Of a stretch of DNA of 64,000 bases, positions 26,658 to 34,486 are shown in pieces. This stretch comes from CAYFWF01 sp964346815 (lineage in GTDB: Bacteria > Acidobacteriota > Aminicenantia > Aminicenantales > Aminicenantaceae): NCBI GenBank assembly GCA_964346815.1, contig CAYFWF010000068.1, positions 186,001 through 250,000 of the forward strand. The letters run 5' to 3'. The notes under the pieces are model-generated. The model was not told where the DNA came from. It saw nothing but the letters and a program-made list of their open reading frames with translations, and did no database searches. Numbering within the stretch: position 1 is the stretch's first letter; each line of letters starts with the position of its first letter. The translations under genes and the position numbers were made by a program.

Positions 26658-27551
26658 ATGAGCAAGAAACTCCTCTCCCTCATCATAATTCCGCACAACA
26701 AAGCTCAGTCGAAAACTCTCTCTTTTTCCAAAAAGAATGCCAAGATTTCTGCAGGAATCGCAATTTTCCTGTTCTTGGCACTCGCAATTTTTCTTATCGA
26801 TTATTTTACCATGAATGTGACGCGGGGGAAGTACAAAACTCTCCTGGACGAGAACGCCAAACAGAAACAGACTCTTGCTCAATATCAGGAGACCATAAAC
26901 ATCCTTCAAGCCACTATCAATCAATTTGAGAGCTATGCTAAGAAACTCAATGTCATGGCTGGTCTCAAATCCCAAGATACCCTGGAAGGAGAGCCTGGGA
27001 TTGGGGGATTCAGTAATGATCAAGAAATCAGTTCACCTAATATTTCCCAAGATCTCAAACTAGAGAATTTGGAAGAGATCAGCCAAAAGGCTGATCTCAT
27101 CGAGAAAAATCTTCATACATTAACCAATTTTTTCGAAGACCAGACACTGAGACTTGCCTCGACTCCCACTATTTTCCCTACCAAGGGCTACTTGAGTTCA
27201 GCTTATGGATGGAGAGACGATCCCTTTACCGGGAAAAGGGCTTTTCATCATGGAATCGACATAGCCACTCATTATGGGAACCCCATAATAGCGACGGCGG
27301 ATGGAGTTGTAATTTTGGCCCGAAGCGACAAGATCGGCGGCAAGACCATCAAGATCAAACATATGTTCGGCTATACAACGGTCTATTGTCATCTGAGCAA
27401 GTATTTGGTGAAAGTCGGCCAGAAAGTCAAAAGATTGGAGACCATAGGTTTAGTGGGCAATACGGGAAAAGCCCGGGGGCCCCATGTACACTACGAAGTT
27501 CATCTCAATGGTAAAGAAAAGAATCCCTACTATTATCTTCTAGAAGAATAA
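26658..27551 (+). CDS. Membrane-anchored M23 family peptidase
   Basis: 297 residues. An N-terminal cytoplasmic tail and one membrane helix (ISAGIAIFLFLALAIFLI, about residues 32-49) are followed by a coiled-coil region rich in Gln, Asn and Leu (about 60-160) and a C-terminal peptidase_M23 (LytM/NlpD) domain. The zinc ligands are visible: HHGID and HVHYEV. It would cut peptidoglycan cross-links in the periplasm, or act as an amidase activator if inactive, but all ligands are present. There is no good ribosome site before the ATG, only an A-rich stretch. Confidence 0.9.
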   Translation: MSKKLLSLIIIPHNKAQSKTLSFSKKNAKISAGIAIFLFLALAIFLIDYFTMNVTRGKYKTLLDENAKQKQTLAQYQETINILQATINQFESYAKKLNVMAGLKSQDTLEGEPGIGGFSNDQEISSPNISQDLKLENLEEISQKADLIEKNLHTLTNFFEDQTLRLASTPTIFPTKGYLSSAYGWRDDPFTGKRAFHHGIDIATHYGNPIIATADGVVILARSDKIGGKTIKIKHMFGYTTVYCHLSKYLVKVGQKVKRLETIGLVGNTGKARGPHVHYEVHLNGKEKNPYYYLLEE

Positions 27552-27591
27552 AGCTCTTTCGTCCTTTTTCGCACCAGTCTTTTGGAATGGT

Positions 27592-28524
27592 CTATTCGAA
27601 TTTATCTCCCCGGGTGACGTTTTCTCCGAGAGTGAAGGCATATGCGTTCATCGCTCTCCTGCCTTCTGGTTGGAGTTCTTCGACGATATAGATGCTCCCA
27701 TGACCGCATCCTATTTCAATCCCCTCCTTCTTCACGTTTAGGACTTCCCCTGGAGAAAGTTCAGGAACTGTTTTCGGCGTATCTCTTCCCTTGATTATCT
27801 TTATTCTTTTTCCATCGAGATAGGTAAATGCTGACGGCCAGGGAGTGAAAGCCCTTACTTTTCTGTCTATCCAGACAGCATCCAGGGTCCAGTCGATCCT
27901 TCCTTGTTCTTTTTTTATTTTAGGGGCATACGTGGCTTGAGAAGGGTCCTGTTTTTTGCGGGGAATTCTTTCTATCTTGTCGATTGTTTCACAGAGGAGT
28001 TCGGCTCCGATCTCGGCCAAACGGCCCTCCAATTCATAGGCATATTCTCTGGGAAGAATGGGAACCTCTTTTTTGGCCAGGATATCGCCTTCATCCATCT
28101 TCTCATTCAGTTCAAAAATGGACACTCCTGTCTTCTTTTCCCCGCTGAGGATGGCCCATTGTACGGGGGAAGCCCCTCTGTATTTAGGGAGCAGAGAGAA
28201 ATGGACATTGATGGAGTTGTATTTAGGAAAATCGATGACAGCTTTTGGGATTATCTGACCATAAGCAACAACAACATTCAACTCTGGATGAATTTCTTTG
28301 AATTTTTCCAGTACCAGGTGATCTTTACGTATCTTTTCTGGCTGGTAAACGGAAATATTGTTCTCGATCGCATATTTTTTTACGGCAGAAAGTGCAGTTT
28401 TTTTTCCTCTTCCAGCCGGTCTATCGGGTTGAGTGATAACAAGACTAACGGCGTGGCCGCTTTCCAAGATTTTTTTCAGAGAACAGACCGCAGCGAAGGG
28501 GCTGCCAAAGAAAACGATCTTCAT
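27592..28524 (-). CDS. fmt: Methionyl-tRNA formyltransferase
   Basis: 310 residues. It formylates initiator Met-tRNA. The N-terminal formyltransferase domain has MKIVFFGSPFAA, VVAYGQIIPKAV, and SLLPKYRGASPVQWAIL with the catalytic-site Asn/His region nearby; the C-terminal OB-like domain follows. The ATG overlaps the def stop (ATGA at 28521-28524), the classic def-fmt pair. It converges with the M23 peptidase gene across 40 bases. Confidence 0.97.
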   Translation of the reverse strand: MKIVFFGSPFAAVCSLKKILESGHAVSLVITQPDRPAGRGKKTALSAVKKYAIENNISVYQPEKIRKDHLVLEKFKEIHPELNVVVAYGQIIPKAVIDFPKYNSINVHFSLLPKYRGASPVQWAILSGEKKTGVSIFELNEKMDEGDILAKKEVPILPREYAYELEGRLAEIGAELLCETIDKIERIPRKKQDPSQATYAPKIKKEQGRIDWTLDAVWIDRKVRAFTPWPSAFTYLDGKRIKIIKGRDTPKTVPELSPGEVLNVKKEGIEIGCGHGSIYIVEELQPEGRRAMNAYAFTLGENVTRGDKFE

Positions 28525-29051
28525 TTAATTTCGTCTTTTTCCCTTTGTTTTTGCAGCTTCTTGCGGATAAGACCTTTTTTTAGGGGAGAAAGATGATCGA
28601 TGAAAAGCTTTCCGTTCACATGGTCGATTTCATGACAAAAAACCCTGGCTAAAAGATCCTCGGCCTCGATAACCCTTTCCTTGCCGTCAAGATCTATGCC
28701 CTTAACCACTACCTGATAAGGTCTGGCGACTTTTTCATTGATTCCGGGAACAGAAAGACATCCTTCTTCTAGGACTGATTCTCCTTCTTGGTGAAGGATT
28801 TCTGGATTGGCAAGGATGATCAAATCATCGCTTCTTTCTCCGACTGAGAGGTCAATGGTGATGAGTTGTACGCCGTGATCCACTTGAGGAGCAGCGAGTC
28901 CGATTCCAGGAGCTGCGTGCATGGTTCGAACCATGCCCTGGGCTAACTCTCTGACTCCCTGGTTGATTTCCTTAATTTTTGCGGACTTATGGGTGAGTAC
29001 GGGATTTCCGATGGTCACGATTTCAAAAATCCTGGTTACTTTCTCTGGCAT
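28521..29051 (-). CDS. def: Peptide deformylase
   Basis: 176 residues from the ATG at 29051. It removes the formyl group from nascent N-termini. All three motifs are present: GIGLAAPQ, EEGCLSVPG and HEIDHVNG (metal-binding Cys and two His). The frame continues upstream to a GTG at 29141, adding 30 residues that resemble no deformylase N-terminus and lack a ribosome site, so the shorter form is preferred. The C-terminal tail is basic (KKGLIRKKLQKQREK). Confidence 0.95.
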   Translation of the reverse strand: MPEKVTRIFEIVTIGNPVLTHKSAKIKEINQGVRELAQGMVRTMHAAPGIGLAAPQVDHGVQLITIDLSVGERSDDLIILANPEILHQEGESVLEEGCLSVPGINEKVARPYQVVVKGIDLDGKERVIEAEDLLARVFCHEIDHVNGKLFIDHLSPLKKGLIRKKLQKQREKDEIK

Positions 29052-29065
29052 TTTTCTTCGATAAT

Positions 29066-29094
29066 ATTCTAGAAGAATTCTTTTTTCCCGTAAA
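29066..29094 (-). promoter_or_regulatory. Candidate promoter for def-fmt
   Basis: On the minus strand: TTTACG (29089-29094), a 17-base spacer and TAGAAT (29066-29071). The leader would be about seven bases. The remaining gap to the PqqD-like gene (29072-29189) shows only a 5-bp hairpin. Confidence 0.4.
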
Positions 29095-29189
29095 GAGCAA
29101 ATCCCGGCCAATAAGTTTGAGGGAGGAGTTGCTTCCACCAAATAATACTCATTTTATGAGGGAAAATCGCAGAGAGTGATTTGATCAGA

Positions 29190-29546
29190 TTATATGTCCT
29201 TGAAAGTGATGAATCTGTTTTTTTCCAAGTTTTGAAAAAAGATGCCGAGACGTTCATAGAGGGGCTCGACTCGCTCACCGAATTCATTCTTCAACTCGAG
29301 GCCGATTTCTTTAACAGAGTTTTTCCCATCGCAGAGATTCCATATGAAAGAGCCAATCTCGTCGAGCTTGACCTTGAAGTAGGGATTTTTCAACCGAGGC
29401 AATAGGTGCTTGACTAACAAAGGATGAGAGTATTTCGGTTTGAGAAGCGTAAAATGCCCTTCCTTATTTTTTTTCGATTGAATATTTTGGATGGGAATCA
29501 AGTCGAGGAGGTTGATTGCCTCCCCGTTGACTTTTCGTGGCGTCAC
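29190..29546 (-). CDS. PqqD-like protein (RiPP recognition-element fold)
   Basis: 118 residues. After a basic, poorly conserved N-terminus the segment from about residue 38 reads like a PqqD domain: KVKLDEIGSFIWNLCDG, then VKEIGLELKNEFGE and FFQNLEKNRFI, i.e. the family pattern LN-x-x-G-x-x-IW-x-L-x-DG followed by a winged-helix-like C-terminal half. PqqD-type proteins bind precursor peptides and present them to modifying radical SAM or cyclodehydratase enzymes. None of those, nor an obvious precursor peptide, is adjacent. It begins with GTG at 29546, 30 bases after an OPT transporter stop, and is followed by def-fmt. Confidence 0.75.
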   Translation of the reverse strand: MTPRKVNGEAINLLDLIPIQNIQSKKNKEGHFTLLKPKYSHPLLVKHLLPRLKNPYFKVKLDEIGSFIWNLCDGKNSVKEIGLELKNEFGERVEPLYERLGIFFQNLEKNRFITFKDI

Positions 29547-29576
29547 TCTACCCAGGATTCAGCACACCTAGAAGCG

Positions 29577-31580
29577 CTAGATTTCTATCCCTTCGCTTTC
29601 TTTTCCGGTTTCTCCTGACTTGAGGAATTTTTTGTACGGAAAATAAATAAGGACAAAGCCGAGTATGAAGAAAATCACTAAGGCAAGCCAAGGATTATCC
29701 AGGGATTCCGGCATGCTGATTTTTGCTCCTTCCATGGCAGCTGTAATGATTCCCAAGATGGCTTGTCCAGCGATTAATCCCGATGCAAGCAGCAGCCCGA
29801 TGTTTTCTACGATTTCCTTTCCTCTGACGCTGGGCTTCTTCTTCTCTACGGACCTATCCAGGAAATATTTGAGCACTCCGCCAAAAAATATGCATGCAGT
29901 GGCTCGAAACGGGAGATACATGCCGACTGCAATCAGCATGGGAGAGGGTGATCCTATAAGTATGAGACCTACTCCGAGCAGCATGCCAGCTACTACAAGG
30001 GGCCAGGCCATTTCTCCAGCTACGATTCCTTTGGACATCATCGCCATCAATCCTGCTTGAGGTGCTGGGAGTGCTTCACTCCCGATCCTCATGGTGTTAT
30101 GGAGAAGCTGGAGGGAGAAGGTCAAGGTCAACGCGGCAGCCGTTACGCCTATAAGCCCACCGATCTGCATGCGCCAAGGCGTTCCTCCGAGGATATGCCC
30201 CACCTTCCAATCTTGAATCATATCACCGGCTACTCCTGCCACGCAACAGACAACTGCTGCTACCCCCAGGACAGCGGCAATTCCTTCATTTCCCCTTTGT
30301 CCCATCAACACCATCATCAATGCTGCGATGAGCAGGGTGGTCAGAGTCAATCCCGAGATAGGGTTGGAGGAGGAACCAATGATCCCGACGAGATACCCAG
30401 CAACAGCGGCGAAGAGAAGTCCCATGATGATCATGACCAGTGCGGAAACCAGGGCAGATCCAATATTTCTGGTAAAAACGTTGTAAAGGATAATCATCGG
30501 GATGATAAGGGCCACAATAGATAAGACAATGGTGGTGAAAGGCAAATCTCTATCTGTCCTGATCGTCTCTACATCGCCACCGGATCGGACTTGTTTTACG
30601 TCTGAAATGGAACGACCTATCCCTGTTATGAGGCTCTTCCTCATTTTGAAGAGGGTATAGAAAGCGCCGACCAGCATTGCGCCGACTGCAATTGGCTTGA
30701 TTTGAGCGTTATAAGCTGAGACTGCCATGTTCGTCCAGTTACCATCGAATTCCGCAACGATCGCTCCCAAATCTCCGCTTAAAAATAGAAGGATAGGCAT
30801 GAGGAAGAGCCATCCAAGAACTCCTCCTGAGAAGGTCAATGCAGCGAGTTTGGGTCCGATAATATAGCCGACTCCTGTCATGGCTGCATTCGCCGCGGGT
30901 GATTCGATAAACATCCTTCCTTTGATTGCCTCTGGGGTCTTATAAACAAGATTATTGTCTCCATCGAGATAAGAAATGCGCGATAATCCTGGAATCTTGA
31001 AGACAGCTCTTACATAGGGATCGATAACTCGGATGCCGTTATCACTGGTGAAGAATTCGATCAAACCTCCCAATCCCATGGCCCAGAACATATAGGCAGC
31101 ATTGGCCCCTCCTTTCTGTCCTGTTTTGACCATTTCGGCACAGGCCACGCTTTCAGGAAAGGGGAGTTCTGCATCTTCTACCAGCGTACGCCTGACCAGA
31201 ATGATCAGGAACACACCCAGAATACCTCCGACGAGCATGAGAAGGGAGGATTTGAGAAGATCGAATTTCTGCCACACTCCTGTCATCAAGAAAGCTGGGA
31301 TAGTGAATATGGCTCCTGCGGCCAAAGCTTCGCCGACTGCCCCAGTAGTACGAGCCAGGTTCTCTTCCAGAATTGTTCCTTTCAATGGACGGAGAACCGC
31401 CATGGCGATAACGGCTGCAGGGAAAGTTGCGGCAACGGTCATTCCTACCAAAAGTCCTAAATATGCGTTGGCCGCGCCCAAGATAATGGCCATGATGATT
31501 CCTAACAAAATAGCTTTAAAAGAAATTTCTTTCATAGATTGATCAGGGGGAACATACGGCTTGAAGGATTGGTCGCTCAT
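29577..31580 (-). CDS. OPT-family oligopeptide transporter (first copy)
   Basis: 667 residues, with about 14-16 hydrophobic segments and the OPT-family N-terminal FKAILLGIIMAIILGAANAY, which recurs in the second copy as a related motif. OPT proteins are secondary transporters for small peptides or metal chelates. The ATG at 31580 is preceded by GAAGGAGG; the upstream in-frame extension to 31691 is rejected. A good promoter is at 31617-31645. The PqqD-like gene follows after 30 bases. Confidence 0.92.
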   Translation of the reverse strand: MSDQSFKPYVPPDQSMKEISFKAILLGIIMAIILGAANAYLGLLVGMTVAATFPAAVIAMAVLRPLKGTILEENLARTTGAVGEALAAGAIFTIPAFLMTGVWQKFDLLKSSLLMLVGGILGVFLIILVRRTLVEDAELPFPESVACAEMVKTGQKGGANAAYMFWAMGLGGLIEFFTSDNGIRVIDPYVRAVFKIPGLSRISYLDGDNNLVYKTPEAIKGRMFIESPAANAAMTGVGYIIGPKLAALTFSGGVLGWLFLMPILLFLSGDLGAIVAEFDGNWTNMAVSAYNAQIKPIAVGAMLVGAFYTLFKMRKSLITGIGRSISDVKQVRSGGDVETIRTDRDLPFTTIVLSIVALIIPMIILYNVFTRNIGSALVSALVMIIMGLLFAAVAGYLVGIIGSSSNPISGLTLTTLLIAALMMVLMGQRGNEGIAAVLGVAAVVCCVAGVAGDMIQDWKVGHILGGTPWRMQIGGLIGVTAAALTLTFSLQLLHNTMRIGSEALPAPQAGLMAMMSKGIVAGEMAWPLVVAGMLLGVGLILIGSPSPMLIAVGMYLPFRATACIFFGGVLKYFLDRSVEKKKPSVRGKEIVENIGLLLASGLIAGQAILGIITAAMEGAKISMPESLDNPWLALVIFFILGFVLIYFPYKKFLKSGETGKESEGIEI

Positions 31581-31616
31581 GCTTTCCTCCTTCTTTCGAA
31601 GATGAAATTTTTTTTG

Positions 31617-31645
31617 AATATATATGCTGCAGCCATAAAAATCAA
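31617..31645 (-). promoter_or_regulatory. Promoter for the first OPT transporter
   Basis: On the minus strand: TTGATT (31640-31645), a 17-base spacer and TATATT (31617-31622), about 37 bases before the ATG. Confidence 0.65.
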
Positions 31646-31741
31646 GAGAAAAATAGAGAAGAAGCCATCTTTTTTTTCCTCGAGGCGACAAAAGAGCTAT
31701 GAACCAAGAAAAACGAGGTGAATTAACAAGAGAAATATTGT

Positions 31742-31770
31742 TTGCTTGATGCAGGAATTTATGCTAAATA
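31742..31770 (+). promoter_or_regulatory. Promoter for mreB
   Basis: TTGCTT (31742-31747), a 17-base spacer and TAAATA (31765-31770). The leader would be about 20 bases and contains AAGGA ahead of the ATG at 31797. Confidence 0.5.
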
Positions 31771-31796
31771 GAGTGTGGAGATAGAAAAGGATTTAG

Positions 31797-32828
31797 ATGA
31801 GCTTAATCGATTGGTTGAAGGGAAGGGTGTTTTGCGATTTAGCTATTGATCTCGGGACGGCAAATACACTCGTCTATCTCAAAGGAAAAGGCATCATAGT
31901 GCAGGAGCCGTCTATCGTCGTCATGAACAAGCAGAATGGAAAAGTTGAAGCCGTTGGGAAAAGGGCCAAAGACATGTTGGGAAAGACTCCGACCAGTGTC
32001 CTCGCTATCAAGCCGATGAGAGATGGTGTCATCGCAGATTTTGAGATTGCGGAAAAAATGCTGGATTTTTTTATAAAAAAAGCCACCAACAATAGAGGTT
32101 TTTTGCTCAGACCCCGAATTGTTATTGGGATACCCACAGGAATTACTCAAGTCGAACGTCGTGCTGTGAAGGACGTTGCCATGCGAGCCAAAGCATCCGA
32201 AGTGTATCTTGTGGAACAGCCCATGTCTGCCTCTGTCGGTGCAGAACTCCCAATATCTGAACCGACCGGCAATATGATTGTCGATATCGGAGGAGGGACA
32301 ACCGATATTGCCGTCATTTCTCTCAGCGGCATAGTCTTCAACCATTCAATACGTATCGCGGGCAATGAAATGGATGAAAGCATCATCCAGTATATCAAGA
32401 AGAAATACAATCTGTTGATAGGGGAGAGGACAGCAGAGCAGGTCAAGATGCACATCGGTTCCGCTTATCCTCTGGATGAACCGATGACTTTGGAGATCAA
32501 AGGCCGAGACTTAAGAGAAGGAATTCCAAAAACGATTGTCGTTGATGATCAAGAGATAAGAGAAGCACTCGAAGATGTGGTTTCGGCTATAATCAATGCG
32601 GTCAGGATAGCTCTAGAGAAGACACCTCCAGAACTTTCCGCTGACATCATAGACAGAGGGATCGTCTTAACCGGAGGAGGAGCTCTGCTCAAGAACGTAG
32701 ACAAAAGAATTCGTGAAGAAACACAACTGCCCATCTTTATTACGGAGGATCCCTTAACGACTGTGGTGCTTGGTGCCGGCAAAATGCTGGATGATTTTGA
32801 ACTGTTGAAAAAGATATCCTTGATCTAG
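31797..32828 (+). CDS. mreB: Rod shape-determining protein MreB (actin-like)
   Basis: 343 residues, typical MreB. The ATPase phosphate loops are AIDLGTANTLVY near the N-terminus and VDIGGGTTDIAV; GAELPISEPTGNM and LTGGGALLKN follow. MreB forms membrane-bound filaments that direct lateral wall synthesis. It is separated from mreC by a 326-bp gap that contains its own promoter, so mreB can be expressed apart from the rest of the cluster. Confidence 0.98.
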   Translation: MSLIDWLKGRVFCDLAIDLGTANTLVYLKGKGIIVQEPSIVVMNKQNGKVEAVGKRAKDMLGKTPTSVLAIKPMRDGVIADFEIAEKMLDFFIKKATNNRGFLLRPRIVIGIPTGITQVERRAVKDVAMRAKASEVYLVEQPMSASVGAELPISEPTGNMIVDIGGGTTDIAVISLSGIVFNHSIRIAGNEMDESIIQYIKKKYNLLIGERTAEQVKMHIGSAYPLDEPMTLEIKGRDLREGIPKTIVVDDQEIREALEDVVSAIINAVRIALEKTPPELSADIIDRGIVLTGGGALLKNVDKRIREETQLPIFITEDPLTTVVLGAGKMLDDFELLKKISLI

Positions 32829-33029
32829 TGGAAGCATTTTATCTTTATAACGAGTTCACGTTTCTTTTTCATCGGTAATCATTTCCGCATCGATGAGGAT
32901 ATCAAAATCTCCAAAATAGCAACGCCGGATGCCTTCCCCCTCTGAGAATTTTCCCTTCCCTCTCATTAAGTGTGCATCACGGCAGTGTTAACGAAAGTGA
33001 AGCAGCTCCAAGGCGAAAAGTGGGGTAAA
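32829..33029. other. Non-coding part of the mreB-mreC gap
   Basis: No terminator hairpin with a T-run is visible after mreB. On the minus strand a 36-codon ORF runs from an ATG at 32966 to a TGA ending at 32856 (ending DFDILIDAEMITDEKET). It has no ribosome site and was not recognised, so it is mentioned but not called. Confidence 0.4.
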
Positions 33030-33059
33030 TTGACTCAGTTGTGTCATTTCTTTTAAAAT
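33030..33059 (+). promoter_or_regulatory. Promoter for mreC-mreD-mrdA-rodA
   Basis: TTGACT (33030-33035), an 18-base spacer and TAAAAT (33054-33059), about 95 bases before the mreC ATG. This gives the downstream genes a promoter separate from mreB. Confidence 0.6.
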
Positions 33060-33154
33060 ATTCAACGACTTTTTAAGCGTGGATACGCATGACGTATTCA
33101 AAAATTGAAAGATAGTCTTATGAATGATTCAGGATAATCAAAGGTGACAGCTTC

Positions 33155-33991
33155 ATGTTTTCCACTTGGAAAAAGAGAAAAAGTTTCATCGTTCTTTTAT
33201 CTTTAATTCTTTTCCAGTTGATCTTGATTTCCCTTCAGGTTCCTATGGGGGAAGAGGAAAATTACTTCGAAAAGATCGTTTTTTCCGTTTTCTCACCTCT
33301 CCAACATGGAGTGGTTTCTTTTTTTCATGGGATTGAGACCTTTTGGAAGAACTATTTTGGACTCGTCCGCGTTCGCAAAGAAAATCAAGATCTCAAAGAA
33401 GAAGTGTTTTTTCTGAAACAGAGGATGAACCTACTCCAAAGTATGCTCAAAGTATACAAGACTGAAAGGGACATCTTTGATCTTTTTCTCGAACTTGAAG
33501 AAAATGTCCTGCCTGCAAGGGTCATAGGGATGGATGCCAGCAATGTTTGGAAATCTCTTATTATAAATAAAGGCTCTCTGGATGGAGTGAAAAAGGACAT
33601 GGTGGTTCTCGATAAAGACGGACATCTTGTGGGCCGTGTGGTCAATCCAACATCTTTTAAAGAGACGCGGGTTCAGATGATCACAGATACAGAAAGTGGA
33701 GTTTCAGTCGTCCCGGCTGGGAAGGAGGTGCCGGGATTACTAATAGGTGAAGGAAACGGAATTTGCAGACTCGAACTCATTCTTTCCACAGATACAGCCA
33801 TCGCTGAAGGCGACAGACTCGTCACTGCCGGTTATGATGGAATATATTTTCCGGGGATAGAAGTGGGTCAAGTCATCTCCATCGTTGAAAAGGAAGGGCT
33901 CTTCAAGGAAATTAAGGTTGAACCGAATTTCAAAATCCAGGGTATGGATCTGCTGGCTGTCATAACGGTCGATGTGAAAGAATTCTTTTAA
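33155..33991 (+). CDS. mreC: Rod shape-determining protein MreC
   Basis: 278 residues. One N-terminal membrane helix (FIVLLSLILFQLILISL), a coiled coil (about residues 65-105, KENQDLKEEVFFLKQRM) and the two-barrel periplasmic MreC domain with ARVIGMDASNVWKSLIINKG and AGYDGIYFPGIEVG. It scaffolds the elongasome between MreB and PBP2. mreD follows after nine bases. Confidence 0.95.
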   Translation: MFSTWKKRKSFIVLLSLILFQLILISLQVPMGEEENYFEKIVFSVFSPLQHGVVSFFHGIETFWKNYFGLVRVRKENQDLKEEVFFLKQRMNLLQSMLKVYKTERDIFDLFLELEENVLPARVIGMDASNVWKSLIINKGSLDGVKKDMVVLDKDGHLVGRVVNPTSFKETRVQMITDTESGVSVVPAGKEVPGLLIGEGNGICRLELILSTDTAIAEGDRLVTAGYDGIYFPGIEVGQVISIVEKEGLFKEIKVEPNFKIQGMDLLAVITVDVKEFF

Positions 33992-34000
33992 GATTATCTG

Positions 34001-34483
34001 ATGAAAGATTTTTTTTGGATGTCCTTATCAGTGATTGCTGCGTTTCTTCTCTATTCCGTTCTTGGAAAAATATCGGTATCTCTCCTCTATTTGTTCAATT
34101 TTTTCACTCTTGTCGTGATCTATTTTGCGATGGAAAAAGGAGAGATATATGGGGCATGCTTGGGAGCGTTCTGCGGCCTTATCCAGGACTCTTTCTCATT
34201 AGGTGTTTTTGGTTTGGCAGGAATCGCTAAGACGATCGTGGGTTTCTCGGCAGGATACTTTGCAGGAAAGATCAACGTGACCCCTCTAAAGCGAAGTTTC
34301 TTATTTATCTTCATTCTAAACTGGGTGGAATTATTGATCTGGGCAGGTTTGTATTCCTTTATTTTTTCAGTAAGGGTAGGCACCGGCGGCGGACGGCTCT
34401 TTTTCCAGCCCCTGTTTACAGCTCTTTTAGGGACTGTGGTTTTTCATCAAATAAAAAGAAAGAGAAACCTTATCATGGACTAG
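34001..34483 (+). CDS. mreD: Rod shape-determining protein MreD
   Basis: 160 residues, five or six hydrophobic helices, with the MreD-like GAFCGLIQDSFSLGVFGL in the middle. An integral membrane partner of MreC in the elongasome. It lies nine bases after mreC and three before mrdA, which supports the identity despite low family conservation. Confidence 0.9.
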   Translation: MKDFFWMSLSVIAAFLLYSVLGKISVSLLYLFNFFTLVVIYFAMEKGEIYGACLGAFCGLIQDSFSLGVFGLAGIAKTIVGFSAGYFAGKINVTPLKRSFLFIFILNWVELLIWAGLYSFIFSVRVGTGGGRLFFQPLFTALLGTVVFHQIKRKRNLIMD

Positions 34484-34486
34484 TTC

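Noticed and set aside
29052..29141. 30-residue N-terminal extension of def
   Set aside because: No ribosome site, and it includes the likely def promoter; ATG 29051 gives the normal family length.
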